Origin: Microbispora corallina
GTDB lineage: Bacteria; Actinomycetota; Actinomycetes; Streptosporangiales; Streptosporangiaceae
NCBI RefSeq assembly: GCF_016863035.1
Contig: NZ_BOOC01000014.1
Span: 124,001 to 188,000, forward strand
Direction of reading: 5' to 3'
DNA: 64,000 bases
Both the position numbers and the translations under genes were made by a program. Below the pieces are notes generated by a model that did not search any database, was not told the origin of the DNA, and saw only the letters and a list, made by a program, of their open reading frames with translations. Below, in pieces: positions 9,269 through 19,651 of the stretch (positions are counted from its first letter, which is position 1; every line of letters begins with the position of its first letter).

Positions 9269-10476
9269 GGTTCGCCGGGGAGGGCCGTCACGCCGAGGCG
9301 ATCGTCGGAGAAGCGGATGGTCAGCTCGTCGCCGGGCTTGACGTCGGCCGCGAGCCGGACGACCTCCCCGGAGGGCCGCTGCGCGATGGCGTAGCCGCGC
9401 TCCAGCGTGGCGGCGGGCGAGAGCGCCACGAGCCGGGCACGCAGGTGCTCCAGCGAGTCGGACGAACGGTCGAGGGACGCGGTCAGGCACCTGCGGGACC
9501 GGTCGCGCAGGGCGTCGATCTGCTCGGCCCGCCGGTCGAGCTCGCGCACCGGGTCGGCCAGGGACGGCCGAGACCGCACCGACTCCAGCCAGGACAGCTC
9601 GCGCTCGACCCAGCCGCGCACGACCCGGCGGCCCCGGTCCCTGAGCTGATGGACGAGGGCCAGTTGCTCGCCCACGTCGGGGACGACCTTCTTGGCCGCG
9701 TCGGTCGGGGTCGAGGCCCGCACGTCGGCGACAAGGTCGAGCAGCGGAGTGTCCTGCTCGTGGCCGATCGCGCTGACCACGGGCGTGCGGCAGGCCGCGA
9801 CCGCCCGGACCAGCGCCTCGTCGGAGAACGGCAGCAGGTCCTCCAGGGAGCCGCCGCCCCTGGCGACGATGATGACGTCCACCTCGCGGTCGGCGTCGAG
9901 CCTGCGCAGCGCCTCGGTCACCTCGCCCACGGCGTACGGTCCCTGGACGGCCACCTGCTCCACCTTGAACCGGACGGCCGGCCAGCGGCGGCGTGAGTTC
10001 TCCAGCACATCGCGCTCTGCGGCCGAGTCACGCCCGCAGATCAGCCCGATCGTGCCCGGCAGGAACGGCAGCCGCCTCTTGCGGTCGACGTTGAACAGGC
10101 CCTCGGCGGCCATCACCTGCCGGAGCCGTTCGAGCCGGGCCAGCAGCTCGCCCACGCCGACAGGCCGTATCTCCAGCGCGGTGAACGCGAACGACCCCTT
10201 GTTGACCCAGAAGTCCGGCTTGACGTGCATGACCACGCGCGCGCCGTCCACCGGGCGGGGCACGCTCGCCTCGTAGACGCCGCGCGAGCAGGTGATCCGG
10301 GCCGACACGTTGGCCACCGGGTCGCGCAGGGTGAGGAAGACCGTGCCGCCGCGCGCGGTCAGCTCGGTGATCTGCCCCTCCACCCAGACGGTGCCCAATT
10401 TGCCGATCCACTGGGCCACCATCTGGAGCACCGACCGGATCGGCAGCGGCGCCTCAGGGGACGTCTTCGCGCTCAC
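9259..10476 (-). CDS. xseA: Exodeoxyribonuclease VII large subunit
   Basis: XseA is the catalytic subunit of exonuclease VII. The 405-residue product has an N-terminal OB fold ([10 protein letters not shown] then [13 protein letters not shown]). The catalytic domain has [21 protein letters not shown] near residue 170-190, [18 protein letters not shown] near residue 220, and [20 protein letters not shown] near residue 255-275. A coiled-coil-like C-terminal segment follows. The last residues overlap the repeat array at 9249-9268. It is followed at distance by xseB beyond asnB and preceded by the Rv1109c-like gene, which matches the actinobacterial order. Confidence 0.96.
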   Translation of the reverse strand: MSAKTSPEAPLPIRSVLQMVAQWIGKLGTVWVEGQITELTARGGTVFLTLRDPVANVSARITCSRGVYEASVPRPVDGARVVMHVKPDFWVNKGSFAFTALEIRPVGVGELLARLERLRQVMAAEGLFNVDRKRRLPFLPGTIGLICGRDSAAERDVLENSRRRWPAVRFKVEQVAVQGPYAVGEVTEALRRLDADREVDVIIVARGGGSLEDLLPFSDEALVRAVAACRTPVVSAIGHEQDTPLLDLVADVRASTPTDAAKKVVPDVGEQLALVHQLRDRGRRVVRGWVERELSWLESVRSRPSLADPVRELDRRAEQIDALRDRSRRCLTASLDRSSDSLEHLRARLVALSPAATLERGYAIAQRPSGEVVRLAADVKPGDELTIRFSDDRLGVTALPGEPPL

Positions 10477-10577
10477 AGGCCCTCCTCGCCGGCGGGCGGC
10501 GTGGCGCCCGCCGCCCGCTCGCCGTCCCGCATCCGCAGGTTAGCCGTCGCCGCCGACATTCCGCGGGGCGGTCGAGG

Positions 10578-11813
10578 TCAGGACTCGCTCCGCAGCTTCG
10601 ACAGCCGGTTCTGGAACAGGCGGACGACCTCGGGCCGGTTGGCGTTCGCCTGCTCGTAGTCGAGCAGGTCGTGCACCTGCTCCATGGACTTGCCGCGCAG
10701 CCGCGCGCGCAGCGAGGCCACGGTCAGGTCCGCGTAGCCCGGCATCGGCTCGCCCTGCCCGTTCGCGCCCGAGGCGGACGGCGTGGCGGCGCCCGTGTCC
10801 GTCACCGGTCCCTCGGCGGCCGTCCCCGCGGACGGTCCGGCGGCGGGGGCCGTGCCGGTGACGTCGTCCGCGGCGGCCGCCTTGGCCCGGCTCCTCGACG
10901 GCGTGGCCGAGGCGCCCTTCGCGGCGCCGCTCCGGCTGCGCGTCGTCTTGGCGGGCGTGGCCGTGGTCTCCGCGTCCTTCGCTCCGGTGGTGGCGGCGTC
11001 GGCGCCCGTGCCCTCCGCGGCCGTCGTGGCGGCCTTCGCGCGGGTCGTGCGCGCGGCCGTGCCGCGGCCGGCGGTGCTCCTCGTCCGCTTCGCGCCACTC
11101 TCAGCGGCGGTCGCGGGGGTTCCGGAGGTCTCGGAAGAGATCTCGGCAGCGGTCTCGCCCGCGGCGGGGGTCGCCTCGGCGGGCGTGGCGGCGGCAGAGG
11201 TGGAGGCGGCGGCGGTGGTCCCGCGCGCCCTGCTCGTCCGCGTCGTGCGGGTGGCGCGCGCCGGCTTGGCCGGCGTCTCCGCGGGCGTCTCCTTCGCGGC
11301 CGGCTCGGCCTGGCGGTCCAGGACCGCGGCGACGGCCGGCGGCTCGGCCTCGACCGGTACGGCGGGCAGGTCGAGCTTCTCCGTCTCGGCCGGGGCCGCG
11401 ACCTCGGCCTCCTCCGCGCTTTCGGGCTTCTCCGCGACCTCGGCCTTCTCCGCGGGCGCGGTGACGGCGGCGGCCTCCGCGACGTCGGACGGCGCGGGAG
11501 CCGGGGCCTCCTCGGCCTTCGCGGCCGGAGCCTCCTCGGCCTTCGCCGACGGGCGGGGCGCGAAGATGACGGGTTCCCGGCGCTCGGCGCGCGGCTCGGC
11601 GGCCTCCTCCCGGCTCTCCTCCTCCCGCTCCTCGCCGCCCGAGAGGCGCTTGATGGACGAGCGGACCCGGTCGCCGAGCAGCAGCGCCTGCCCGACCCCG
11701 TTCAGCGCCGTCTGGAACACGAAGACAGGCAGGTCCTTGGCCTTCTCCCGTAGCTGGTCGCGGTTTTCCAAGGCGTCGCGCAGTGGCTTCGTAATGGCTC
11801 TAAGGACGGACAT
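10578..11813 (-). CDS. Rv1109c-like (lipid droplet-associated family) protein with long low-complexity linker
   Basis: The product has 411 residues. The conserved N-terminus (about residues 1-60) has LPVFVFQTALNGVGQALLLG. The C-terminus (about 350-411) has MPGYADLTVASLRARLRG and then LLDYEQANANRPEVVRLF. Both match the family found between xseA and ispH in Actinobacteria (Rv1109c in M. tuberculosis), which is annotated in some databases as lipid-droplet-associated. About 280 residues between them are Ala/Thr/Glu-rich: an acidic half (AEEAPAAKAEEAPAPAP type), then a basic half with TRTTRTSRARGTT-like repeats, as in histone-like tails. The biochemical function is not known; the basic tail could bind nucleic acid or polyphosphate, which is inference. 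Confidence 0.75.
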   Translation of the reverse strand: MSVLRAITKPLRDALENRDQLREKAKDLPVFVFQTALNGVGQALLLGDRVRSSIKRLSGGEEREEESREEAAEPRAERREPVIFAPRPSAKAEEAPAAKAEEAPAPAPSDVAEAAAVTAPAEKAEVAEKPESAEEAEVAAPAETEKLDLPAVPVEAEPPAVAAVLDRQAEPAAKETPAETPAKPARATRTTRTSRARGTTAAASTSAAATPAEATPAAGETAAEISSETSGTPATAAESGAKRTRSTAGRGTAARTTRAKAATTAAEGTGADAATTGAKDAETTATPAKTTRSRSGAAKGASATPSRSRAKAAAADDVTGTAPAAGPSAGTAAEGPVTDTGAATPSASGANGQGEPMPGYADLTVASLRARLRGKSMEQVHDLLDYEQANANRPEVVRLFQNRLSKLRSES

Positions 11814-11901
11814 GACAGCTCCCGGGGAGATCTGTTCTCAGACATCCAGTCTCGCAAGACCGGGGTCAAGAGGCAGGTGGCGTTCCCCATAGCATAGGAA
11901 C

Positions 11902-12876
11902 ATGGACGAGCACACCCAGACGCATCGCCGTGTCCTGGTCGCCAAGCCGCGCGGTTACTGCGCGGGAGTGGACCGCGCCGTCGAGACGGTCGAGCGCGCG
12001 CTGGACCGGTACGGCGCGCCCGTCTACGTGCGCAAGCAGATCGTGCACAACACCCACGTGGTGAAGGGGCTGGAGGCCCGCGGCGCGATCTTCGTCGACG
12101 AGACCGAGCAGGTGCCCGAGGGCGCCATCGTGATCTTCTCGGCGCACGGCGTGGCCCCGAGCGTCCACGAGGAGGCGGCCGCCCGGGGGCTCAGGACGAT
12201 CGACGCGACCTGTCCGCTGGTGACGAAGGTGCACAACGAGGCCAAGCGGTTCGCGGCCAAGGACTACGACATCCTGCTGATCGGCCACGAGGGCCACGAG
12301 GAGGTCGAGGGCACCGCGGGTGAGGCCCCGGCGCACATCCAGCTCGTGGACGGCCTCGAGGGCGTCGACGGCGTCACCGTGCGCGACCCGGACAAGGTCG
12401 TCTGGCTCTCCCAGACCACGCTGTCGGTCGACGAGACCACCGAGACCGTCGCCCGGCTGCGCACCCGCTTCCCCAACCTGATCGACCCGCCGAGCGACGA
12501 CATCTGCTACGCCACCTCCAACCGTCAGACGGCCGTCAAGCAGATCGCGGCCGAGTCAGAGCTCGTCATCGTCGTCGGCTCGACCAACTCCTCCAACTCC
12601 AAGCGGCTGGTGGAGGTGGCCAAGGACTACGGCGCCGACGACGCCCACCTCGTCGACGACGCCTCGCACCTTCGCGACGAGTGGCTGGAGGGCGTGACGA
12701 CGGTCGGCCTGACCAGCGGCGCCTCGGTGCCCGAGGAGCTGGTGGACGGCGTCCTGCGGGCGCTCGCCGAGCGTGGCTTCACCGACGTCCAGGAGGTCGA
12801 GTCGGTCAAGGAGAGCATGCGCTTCGCGCTGCCCCACGAGCTGCGCCGCGACCTGCGCACCGCCGGCTCCGCCTGA
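11902..12876 (+). CDS. ispH: 4-hydroxy-3-methylbut-2-enyl diphosphate reductase
   Basis: IspH (LytB) performs the last step of the MEP isoprenoid pathway, reducing HMBPP to IPP and DMAPP with a [4Fe-4S] cluster. The 324-residue product has the three cluster cysteines (RGYCAGV near residue 18, DATCPLV near residue 99, DDICYAT near residue 197), the substrate-binding histidines in [14 protein letters not shown] and IGHEGHEE, and SNSKRLVEV near residue 233. An AGGA sits just before ATG 11902, and a short divergent intergenic region separates it from the Rv1109c-like gene. Synteny with Rv1110 agrees. Confidence 0.97.
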   Translation: MDEHTQTHRRVLVAKPRGYCAGVDRAVETVERALDRYGAPVYVRKQIVHNTHVVKGLEARGAIFVDETEQVPEGAIVIFSAHGVAPSVHEEAAARGLRTIDATCPLVTKVHNEAKRFAAKDYDILLIGHEGHEEVEGTAGEAPAHIQLVDGLEGVDGVTVRDPDKVVWLSQTTLSVDETTETVARLRTRFPNLIDPPSDDICYATSNRQTAVKQIAAESELVIVVGSTNSSNSKRLVEVAKDYGADDAHLVDDASHLRDEWLEGVTTVGLTSGASVPEELVDGVLRALAERGFTDVQEVESVKESMRFALPHELRRDLRTAGSA

Positions 12877-12913
12877 GCCCACGAACCCCGGGCGGGCCGG
12901 TCGGCGGCCGTGG

Positions 12914-13429
12914 TCACTCGTCCGCGGTCGTGCCGTACACGCGGGGCTCGAAGTAGCCCTCGGGCTCGGGGTCGAAGCCGGACCGGCGGGCCCGCCGTCC
13001 CCGTGACGCGGGCGCGGCGGCGGCCGGGACGGGAGCGTCCCCCCGGGTGTCCTGCCGCAGCTCGCGGATGTTGTCCGGCAGCCCCCGGAACCAGCCGGCG
13101 GCCAGCGCCAGCGCCGACCCGGCGAACAGCCACGGCGCGCCGGACGACAGCGCCGTGAACAGCCCCAGCCCCAGGGTCTGCACCATCGAGCCGGACCCCA
13201 GCGACCGTACGGCCTCCACGAGCAGGGTGGCGGCGAAGAAGACCAGCGGGGGCGTGACCACCAGCGGGAGCAGGTCCCGCGGCTGCACGAGCAGGACCGC
13301 CGCGAGGCATCCGGCGACGAACGCCGGGCCGGGGAGGCGGAGCAGCTGCCCCAGCAGCGTGACGGCGAAGAGCAGGACGATAGCTCCCCGGGCGGTCAGC
13401 CTGATCTGTGCTCGATCCGCGCCTGTCAT
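12914..13429 (-). CDS. DUF6542 membrane protein
   Basis: The product has 171 residues with four predicted membrane helices in the first 115 (AIVLLFAVTLLGQLL, FVAGCLAAVLLV, LLPLVVTPPLVFFAATLLV and a segment around SSGAPWLFAGSALALAAGWF). A cytoplasmic tail rich in Arg and Pro follows (about 120-171, PASRGRRARR). This matches the DUF6542 family encoded beside ispH in Actinobacteria (Rv1111c position). The function is unknown. It is convergent with ispH and downstream of rmuC. Confidence 0.8.
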   Translation of the reverse strand: MTGADRAQIRLTARGAIVLLFAVTLLGQLLRLPGPAFVAGCLAAVLLVQPRDLLPLVVTPPLVFFAATLLVEAVRSLGSGSMVQTLGLGLFTALSSGAPWLFAGSALALAAGWFRGLPDNIRELRQDTRGDAPVPAAAAPASRGRRARRSGFDPEPEGYFEPRVYGTTADE

Positions 13430-13438
13430 CGAGCCCCC

Positions 13439-14773
13439 TTACGACAAGTCTCGCGTCAATTTACCGTTCTGACGATGGCCAGGAGGGGGGCTTACCTGCT
13501 CTTCACCTTCGAGTTCGGGCATCGCGACCTGCCGGGGGACCTCCTCGACGGGGTCCGGCCCGTCGAGGGGGTCGTCCACGAACCCGAGGTCGTTCATCTT
13601 GCGCGCGCTGACCAGCACGCGGCTCTCCAGCGAGCCGACCGTCTGGTTGTACGCGGCGACGGCCCGGGACAGGGCCTTGCCCAGGCCGTCCATGTGGCGT
13701 CCTAGGCCGCCGAGCCGTTCGTACAGCTCCTTGCCGAGGTCGAAGACGGCCTTGGCGTTCTCGCTGAGGGCGGCCTGCTGCCAGGCGTACCCGGCGGTGC
13801 GGAGCATCGTGATCAGCGTCGTCGGCGTGGCGATGTGGACGCGACGGCGCATGGCGTACTCCAGCAGTCCGGGGTCGCGCTCCAGAGCCGGGGCGAGGAA
13901 CGCCTCGCCGGGGATGAAGAGCACGACGAACTCGGGCGACGGGCTGAACGCCTGCCAGTACGCCTTGGCCGCCAGCCGGTCGACGTGCTCGCGCAGGTGC
14001 CGGGCGTGCGCGTCGAGCCGGGCCGACCCGTAGTCGGGGTCGCCCGCCTCCGCCGCCTCCAGGTACGCGGCCAGCGACACCTTCGAGTCGACGACGATGT
14101 TCTTGCCGCCGGTCAGCCGTACCACCATGTCGGGGCGGACCAGGCCGTCGCGGGTGAACGCGGTCGTCTGCTCGTCGAAGTCGCAGTAGCGGGCCATGCC
14201 GGCGATCTCGGCCACGCGGCGCAGCTGGAGCTCCCCCCAGCGCCCGCGGGCCTCGGGCCGCTGCAGGGCCCGTACGAGGGCCGCCGTCTGGCCCTTGAGC
14301 TGCTCCGAGCTTTGCCGGACGAACTCCATCTGCTTGCTCAGCTCGGCGCGGGCGGCGCGGGCGCCGGACTCGCTCTCCCTGAGCTGGGCCTCGACCTTCG
14401 CCAGCGTCTCCCTGAGCGGGGTGACCAGGTTCTCGACGGCCTGCCTGCGCTGCTCCAGGTCGCCCGCGGCCTCGGCCCGGGTGGTGTTGAGCCGGTTCTC
14501 GGCGAGTTCGAGGAAGCGGAGGTTGTTGACGTCGAGGGCGTGCGCGGAGATGGCCTGGAACCGCTCCGACAGCTGGTTCTCCATGTAGGCGACCTTCTCC
14601 TCGGCCGCCCGCGCCCTCGCCTCGGCCTCCGCCACGCGGACGGCGGACCGCGCCGCGTCGCTCGCCGTACGGGTCCGGGCCAGGGCGAAACCGATCACGA
14701 TCCCGGCGGCGAGACCCACGGCGAGCCACAGGGCGAGGGCCATCACATCCACGCTCCGGATCATTTCAGGCAT
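13439..14773 (-). CDS. rmuC: DNA recombination protein RmuC
   Basis: RmuC limits DNA inversions and is a predicted nuclease. The product is 444 residues. One N-terminal membrane helix (about 12-32, LALWLAVGLAAGIVIGFALA) precedes a long coiled coil (about 40-150). The conserved RmuC domain follows with GRWGELQLRRV near residue 178, DMVVRLTGGKNIVVDSKVSL near residue 215 and FIPGEAFLAPAL near residue 285. The Asp and Lys of VDSK resemble a restriction-endonuclease-fold active site. Start alternatives are ATG 14773 and ATG 14743, the latter preceded by GGAG. It is divergent from ychF. Confidence 0.93.
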   Translation of the reverse strand: MPEMIRSVDVMALALWLAVGLAAGIVIGFALARTRTASDAARSAVRVAEAEARARAAEEKVAYMENQLSERFQAISAHALDVNNLRFLELAENRLNTTRAEAAGDLEQRRQAVENLVTPLRETLAKVEAQLRESESGARAARAELSKQMEFVRQSSEQLKGQTAALVRALQRPEARGRWGELQLRRVAEIAGMARYCDFDEQTTAFTRDGLVRPDMVVRLTGGKNIVVDSKVSLAAYLEAAEAGDPDYGSARLDAHARHLREHVDRLAAKAYWQAFSPSPEFVVLFIPGEAFLAPALERDPGLLEYAMRRRVHIATPTTLITMLRTAGYAWQQAALSENAKAVFDLGKELYERLGGLGRHMDGLGKALSRAVAAYNQTVGSLESRVLVSARKMNDLGFVDDPLDGPDPVEEVPRQVAMPELEGEEQVSPPPGHRQNGKLTRDLS

Positions 14774-14870
14774 TCCCCGCGTGCAGGGGGAGGCGCGCTC
14801 ATCGGGGGACGTGCGCCGAGCCGCCCGCCGATGTCCCTTACACCCGCCCGGGCCCGTAAACTCGGCCTAC

Positions 14871-15959
<1,089 letters not shown>

Positions 15960-16117
15960 ATCAGCGCTGTCCGCCCTGCTCATGCCTCCGGGACCTCGTT
16001 CGGGGGCACATCTGGGGTGATCAGACGAGCCACGGCATCGAAGTGCTCGAAGTGCTCGATTTAGCCCCAGCGGCCAGCGTCGTAGGCATGGCGCCGGCGA
16101 TGGGACAGGGCTGTCGT

Positions 16118-16681
16118 TCACTGCCCGAGAGGGCGGTAGCGGAGGTGTACGACGCCGTTTCGGAATCGGCGCTCACCGAGGAGTTCGAGGTCGGCGCGTA
16201 TGCCGGTCGGCAGCCCTGGCTTGCCCCCGCCGACGACAACGGGCCAGATGAACAGTTGGCACTCGTCGACCAGGCCGGCCTGGAAAGCCTGCGTCGCGAG
16301 GTTGGCACCTCCTACGGTGAGATCGCTGCTGGCCGTGGCCTTCAGTTCGTGTACTGCGGCGGGGTCGAAATGGCGTTCAAGTCGGGTGTCGGCGGTTGAC
16401 ACCGCGGCGAGGGTCGTGGAGTACACGACCTTGTTCGCCGCCTGCCAGGCGCTCGCGAAGTCGGCCATGAGGTCGGACTGCGCGGCCAGAGCGGCGTTGG
16501 TTTCCCAGACGGCCATCGCCTCGTACAGGCGCCGTCCGTAGAGAAACGTGCCCACAGACCGCAGGAGGTCCGTGGTGAACGCGAATACCTCGTCGTCGGG
16601 TGGGAACCAGTCGAAGGCGCCGCGTTCGTCCTCGATGTAGCCGTCAAGCGACACGTTCGTCACGTAAATCAGCTTTGCCAT
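16118..16681 (-). CDS. Dihydrofolate reductase-fold (RibD C-terminal) family protein
   Basis: The product has 187 residues. It opens AKLIYVTNVSLDGYIED, the beginning of RibD_C/DHFR-like reductases. FLYGRRLYEAM follows near residue 48, and near residue 123 TVGGANLATQAFQAGLVDE is the NADPH-binding glycine motif. Members of this family reduce pteridine- or pyrimidine-like substrates with NADPH, but most of these stand-alone actinobacterial proteins have unknown substrates. It is the third gene of an operon, starting 13 bp inside the SRPBCC gene. Codon usage is visibly less GC-biased than in ychF, which fits a horizontally acquired segment. Confidence 0.87.
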   Translation of the reverse strand: MAKLIYVTNVSLDGYIEDERGAFDWFPPDDEVFAFTTDLLRSVGTFLYGRRLYEAMAVWETNAALAAQSDLMADFASAWQAANKVVYSTTLAAVSTADTRLERHFDPAAVHELKATASSDLTVGGANLATQAFQAGLVDECQLFIWPVVVGGGKPGLPTGIRADLELLGERRFRNGVVHLRYRPLGQ

Positions 16682-17175
16682 GCCTCAACCTCTCGATGAT
16701 TAGCTGCAACAGCCTGGACATTCATCAGCGTGGCGTCCAGCTTGGTGAACGCTTGGCGCCAACCCTCCTCGCTGGGGTGCGCCAGGTGTTCGGGGAGCCA
16801 CTGGCGGATCTCCAGTCGCGTCCGTCCGTCAGCCTCGTCGTAGAACTCGACCCGCAGTCTCGTCTCGAACGGCTCGATGTCCTCCGGCAGCCGGCCACTG
16901 ACGTGCATGACGCCTTCGAGTAGTTCGCCATCGGCGACCTCGGTGAGGTCGACGTGGATGTGCACGCGAATGCCGGGGTCGGCTGCATTGACCTCTGTCC
17001 ACCGTTGATAGCCGCCGGGGCGCACGTCGAACTCAATCTCATCGCGGGGCAGTGAGTTGCCGATCGGGCCCCACCACGCCGCCAGGTGGTCGGGATCGGT
17101 GAAGGCCCGGTAGACGAGCTCCCGCGGCGCGTCGAACACACGCGAGATGACAAGCTGCGAAGTTTCGCTTTTCAT
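16669..17175 (-). CDS. SRPBCC (AHSA1-like) domain protein
   Basis: The product has 168 residues of the START/SRPBCC fold, AHSA1 subgroup. Typical elements are the opening VISRVFDAPRELVYRAFTDP, the LAAWWGP motif at about residue 31, and a C-terminal amphipathic helix (EEGWRQAFTKLDATL). These proteins form a hydrophobic ligand cavity and are very often encoded immediately after an ArsR regulator, as here, where the 4-bp overlap implies translational coupling. The ligand is unknown. It overlaps the following reductase-like gene. Confidence 0.88.
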   Translation of the reverse strand: MKSETSQLVISRVFDAPRELVYRAFTDPDHLAAWWGPIGNSLPRDEIEFDVRPGGYQRWTEVNAADPGIRVHIHVDLTEVADGELLEGVMHVSGRLPEDIEPFETRLRVEFYDEADGRTRLEIRQWLPEHLAHPSEEGWRQAFTKLDATLMNVQAVAANHREVEAWQS

Positions 17176-17546
17176 TGGAGCTCCTTGGGGTCGTCGTCCA
17201 TCTGGTCCGTTGCCCGTCCGGCGGCCTGCACCGCGGCGAGGTGGGCATCGAGGCGGGTGAGGGACGAGTCCCAGAACCGCCGGTAGCGCTCGATCCAGTC
17301 GGCCGCCTCACGCAGCGGGGCAGCCTCGAGGCGGCTCGCGCGCCACTTGCCCGACCGCGACCGCGAGATGAGCGCGGCGCGCTCGAGCACCTTCAGATGC
17401 CGTGACACCGCCGGCATCGAGATCGACAGAGGAGCGGTGAGCTCGGTGACCGTGGCGTCGCGTTCGGCCAACTCGGCGATGATCGCCCGTCGAGTCGGGT
17501 CGGCGAGCGCCGAGAACACCGCGCTGAGCTGATCGGTGCCAGCCAT
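17172..17546 (-). CDS. ArsR-family transcriptional regulator
   Basis: The product is a 124-residue winged helix-turn-helix protein. FSALADPTRRAIIAELAERD is the family opening, SMPAVSRHLKVLERAALISR is the recognition region, and the C-terminal helix carries WIERYRRFWDSSLTRL. It lacks the metal-binding CxC of classical ArsR, as is usual for the SRPBCC-linked subgroup. It is the first gene of a three-gene operon and probably autoregulates through the perfect dyad at 17562-17579, 16 bp upstream of its start. Confidence 0.92.
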   Translation of the reverse strand: MAGTDQLSAVFSALADPTRRAIIAELAERDATVTELTAPLSISMPAVSRHLKVLERAALISRSRSGKWRASRLEAAPLREAADWIERYRRFWDSSLTRLDAHLAAVQAAGRATDQMDDDPKELQ

Positions 17547-17561
17547 CGGAAGCCCCCTTCA

Positions 17562-17579
17562 CTTAACGGATGTGTTAAG
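17562..17579. promoter_or_regulatory. Putative ArsR operator
   Basis: CTTAAC at 17562-17567 and GTTAAG at 17574-17579 form a perfect inverted repeat with a 6-bp spacer, 16 bp upstream of the ArsR start. The second ArsR operon in this window (53655) has a dyad of the same layout, AAC-N6-GTT. Confidence 0.6.
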
Positions 17580-18286
17580 CGTATTGAAACGCGACTGATG
17601 TCGTCAACGGATGAGTCGCCGGGCAGGCTCGGTCCTGCCACCAACGCTGACGTGCTGCCGAACAACCTGCGGCAACACGGCGTCCGGTCTTCAAGGCGGC
17701 CCGAAGCCGGGCCGCACGCGCCGCCGTCACGGCAACGCCGCCGCCTCCCGCTGGCGCTCCCGGCGGCCGGCTAAAACCACGCCGAACGGCTGGCGCGGAC
17801 GAGTCGAGGAGGGCCGCCGCGCGACAGTACAGCTTCGTTCACGGGGCGGCGGGCTGAGCTGGAACAGCCGCCCGTGCGGCACGGCGCGTGGTGGTGCCTC
17901 CGGCGGGGGCGCTCCGGCTCCGGGATGGCCTCGAACACAGGTGCGAGTGGTGGGGTGGCTGGGGTGGGTTCCCATCCCGCCTGCCATCGACCCAGGCAAG
18001 CCTGGCAGCCCGCCTCCTCCGCCGCAAGCCCGGCTGTGACCGTTGGCGTCCAAGCACCGTGGAAGGCGCACAGGCGAAGGGAGAGACACGTCAAGCCGGA
18101 CTTGCACCTCCGTCGCTGGCCCGCCTGCCGCTTCGCGGTCGGGTCGATGGCAGACGGGATGGACGGGCAAGGTGTGGCGTGTACGCCTACCAAGGTTGCG
18201 GTGAACGGCTGCGCCGAGCGAGGCACGACCTCGGCCAGCGTCCGGTTCGACCGGAGACCAAGCGCGCGATCACCAGCAACTGCCTT
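17580..18286. other. Gene-free stretch inside the accessory segment
   Basis: About 700 bp without a convincing gene. Several frames are open only because of high GC, and their translations are Pro/Arg/Gly-rich with no domain pattern and no ribosome binding sites. I read it as decayed sequence between two cargo genes. Confidence 0.5.
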
Positions 18287-18772
18287 TCAGCGGTCGACCT
18301 CGCTCGATGGGCGCAGCGCGGTCAGGAGGCTTTCGAGCTGGCCCCATGCCCGTGCGCTGGCAATGTGATCGATGTAATCGCGAGACTCGACGATGAGCCC
18401 GTCGCGAATACGGAGAACGAAGACACAGGGCACGGTGAACGCCTCTCCTGTCTCCTCCACGTGCCCCTGGTAAGCGAACTCGGCCACGATCACCTCCGGA
18501 TCAGCGGTGTCGTGGATGATGATGTCGACCGGCTTACGGTTCAGCGTCCGGGCAAATGGCGGCGGCGCGGTGAAGTGCTCGTGCAGTTCGCTACGGCTCA
18601 GCAGCGGCGGCGGGTTGAGCGGGTGAAACGGGTGGGTGACATGGGTCTGTTCGGCATAGAGGTCGGCCAAATTTTCGTATGGCCCTTCGCAGACCCCATT
18701 CACCAGGCGGAGAAACACGTCACGCGGGCTACTGTGACCATCGCCGCCGTCCGGATCAACTCGGGAATCCAT
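18287..18772 (-). CDS. SnoaL-like / NTF2-fold protein
   Basis: The product has 161 residues from ATG 18772, which has GGTGAGG just upstream. The NTF2-like pattern is visible: an N-terminal helix (RDVFLRLVNGVCEG), LADLYAEQTHVTHPFHPLNP, then strands VDIIIHDTADPEVIVAEFAY, and a closing DGLIVESRDYIDHIASARAWG that is typical of SnoaL-like polyketide cyclase relatives. Most such small stand-alone proteins are of unknown substrate. It lies inside the segment bounded by ychF 3'-end repeats and is not obviously in an operon. Confidence 0.82.
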   Translation of the reverse strand: MDSRVDPDGGDGHSSPRDVFLRLVNGVCEGPYENLADLYAEQTHVTHPFHPLNPPPLLSRSELHEHFTAPPPFARTLNRKPVDIIIHDTADPEVIVAEFAYQGHVEETGEAFTVPCVFVLRIRDGLIVESRDYIDHIASARAWGQLESLLTALRPSSEVDR

Positions 18773-18964
18773 GGACCTCACCTTATCGATCTCCACTTCG
18801 ACAGCCACCCGCACCGGCACGCCGCCCGCTCTGCTGGGCTGGGGCACGTATGGGGCACAAGACACCGTGAAACGTCAGCAACGAACGACCACCAACGTGA
18901 GACCCAGAAGGCCGCCCGATCAGCGCAACGAGCTCGACCGCCCAGGTCGGCGGAATGGCGGTCA

Positions 18965-18985
18965 GAGTTCCGCTTCAACGTCTGA
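18965..18985 (+). repeat. Exact 21-bp copy of the ychF 3' end
   Basis: This is identical to 15939-15959, in the same orientation, and lies 3 kb downstream. The sequence before it does not code for YchF, so it is not a duplicated gene. It is the expected appearance of a second attachment site flanking an inserted segment (15960-18964). Confidence 0.75.
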
Positions 18986-19044
18986 TTGCGGTTCATCGTC
19001 TCCTGGATGGATGTGGCCGCGCGGGGCGTTGCCAGGAGGCTTCG

Positions 19045-19629
19045 ATGCAGCTGAACAGCGTTGCCGGGCGGGTTCAGCGGCCCTACGGTGATCGGGTGAT
19101 GATCCGAGGCGCCGAGGACGGCGACTGGCCGGCGATCTACCCGTTCTTCAGCGAGATCGTCGCGGCGGGGCATTCGTACGCCTACCCCGAGGATCTCTCC
19201 CTTGAGCAGGCTCGGGGGCTGTGGATGGAAGCTCCTCCGGGGCGCACCGTCGTCGCGGTGGACGGTTCGACCGTTCTCGGCAGCGCCAAGATGGGCCCCA
19301 ATCGCCCCGGGCGAGGAGCTCATGTCGCGACGGCCAGTTTCATGGTCCATCCGGCGCACTCCGGCCGTGGTGTCGGTCGCGCTCTTGGCGAGCACGTCAT
19401 CGACTGGGCGCGTGGCGCCGGGTACCGAAGCATCCAGTTCAACGCGGTGGTCGAGACCAACGAGGTGGCCGTGCGATTATGGCGCTCGCTGGGCTTCCAC
19501 GTGCTGGCCACCGTCCCGGAGGCGTTCGACCATCCGGAGCACGGTCTGGTCGGGCTGCATGTGATGTTCCTGGATCTGAAGGGTTCGGCGCAGCCGCCCG
19601 CAGGGCCGTCACACCGGTCCGCGCGGTGA
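19045..19629 (+). CDS. GNAT-family N-acetyltransferase
   Basis: The product has 194 residues. The GNAT fold is clear: IRGAEDGDWPAIYPFF at the start, FMVHPAHSGRGVGRALGEHV near residue 108 as the acetyl-CoA pyrophosphate-binding motif A, and VVETNEVAVRLWRSLGFHV as motif B. It resembles the phosphinothricin/amino-acid acetyltransferase-like subgroup, but the substrate cannot be told. The start at 19045 is chosen because a perfect AGGAGG (19033-19038) lies 6 bp upstream; ATG 19099 gives a more typical N-terminus but has no such site. It lies between two ychF-end repeats. Confidence 0.88.
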   Translation: MQLNSVAGRVQRPYGDRVMIRGAEDGDWPAIYPFFSEIVAAGHSYAYPEDLSLEQARGLWMEAPPGRTVVAVDGSTVLGSAKMGPNRPGRGAHVATASFMVHPAHSGRGVGRALGEHVIDWARGAGYRSIQFNAVVETNEVAVRLWRSLGFHVLATVPEAFDHPEHGLVGLHVMFLDLKGSAQPPAGPSHRSAR

Positions 19630-19651
19630 CGTTGATCGGCGCCGGAATCTG

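Noticed and set aside
17600-18280. A transposase or integrase remnant in the gene-free stretch.
   Set aside because: None of the six frames shows a recognisable recombinase motif, so I call it only gene-free sequence.
18965-19095. The GNAT gene starting further upstream at 18955, within the repeated ychF end.
   Set aside because: A perfect AGGAGG positioned 6 bp before ATG 19045 decides the start; the extra upstream residues do not resemble an acetyltransferase.
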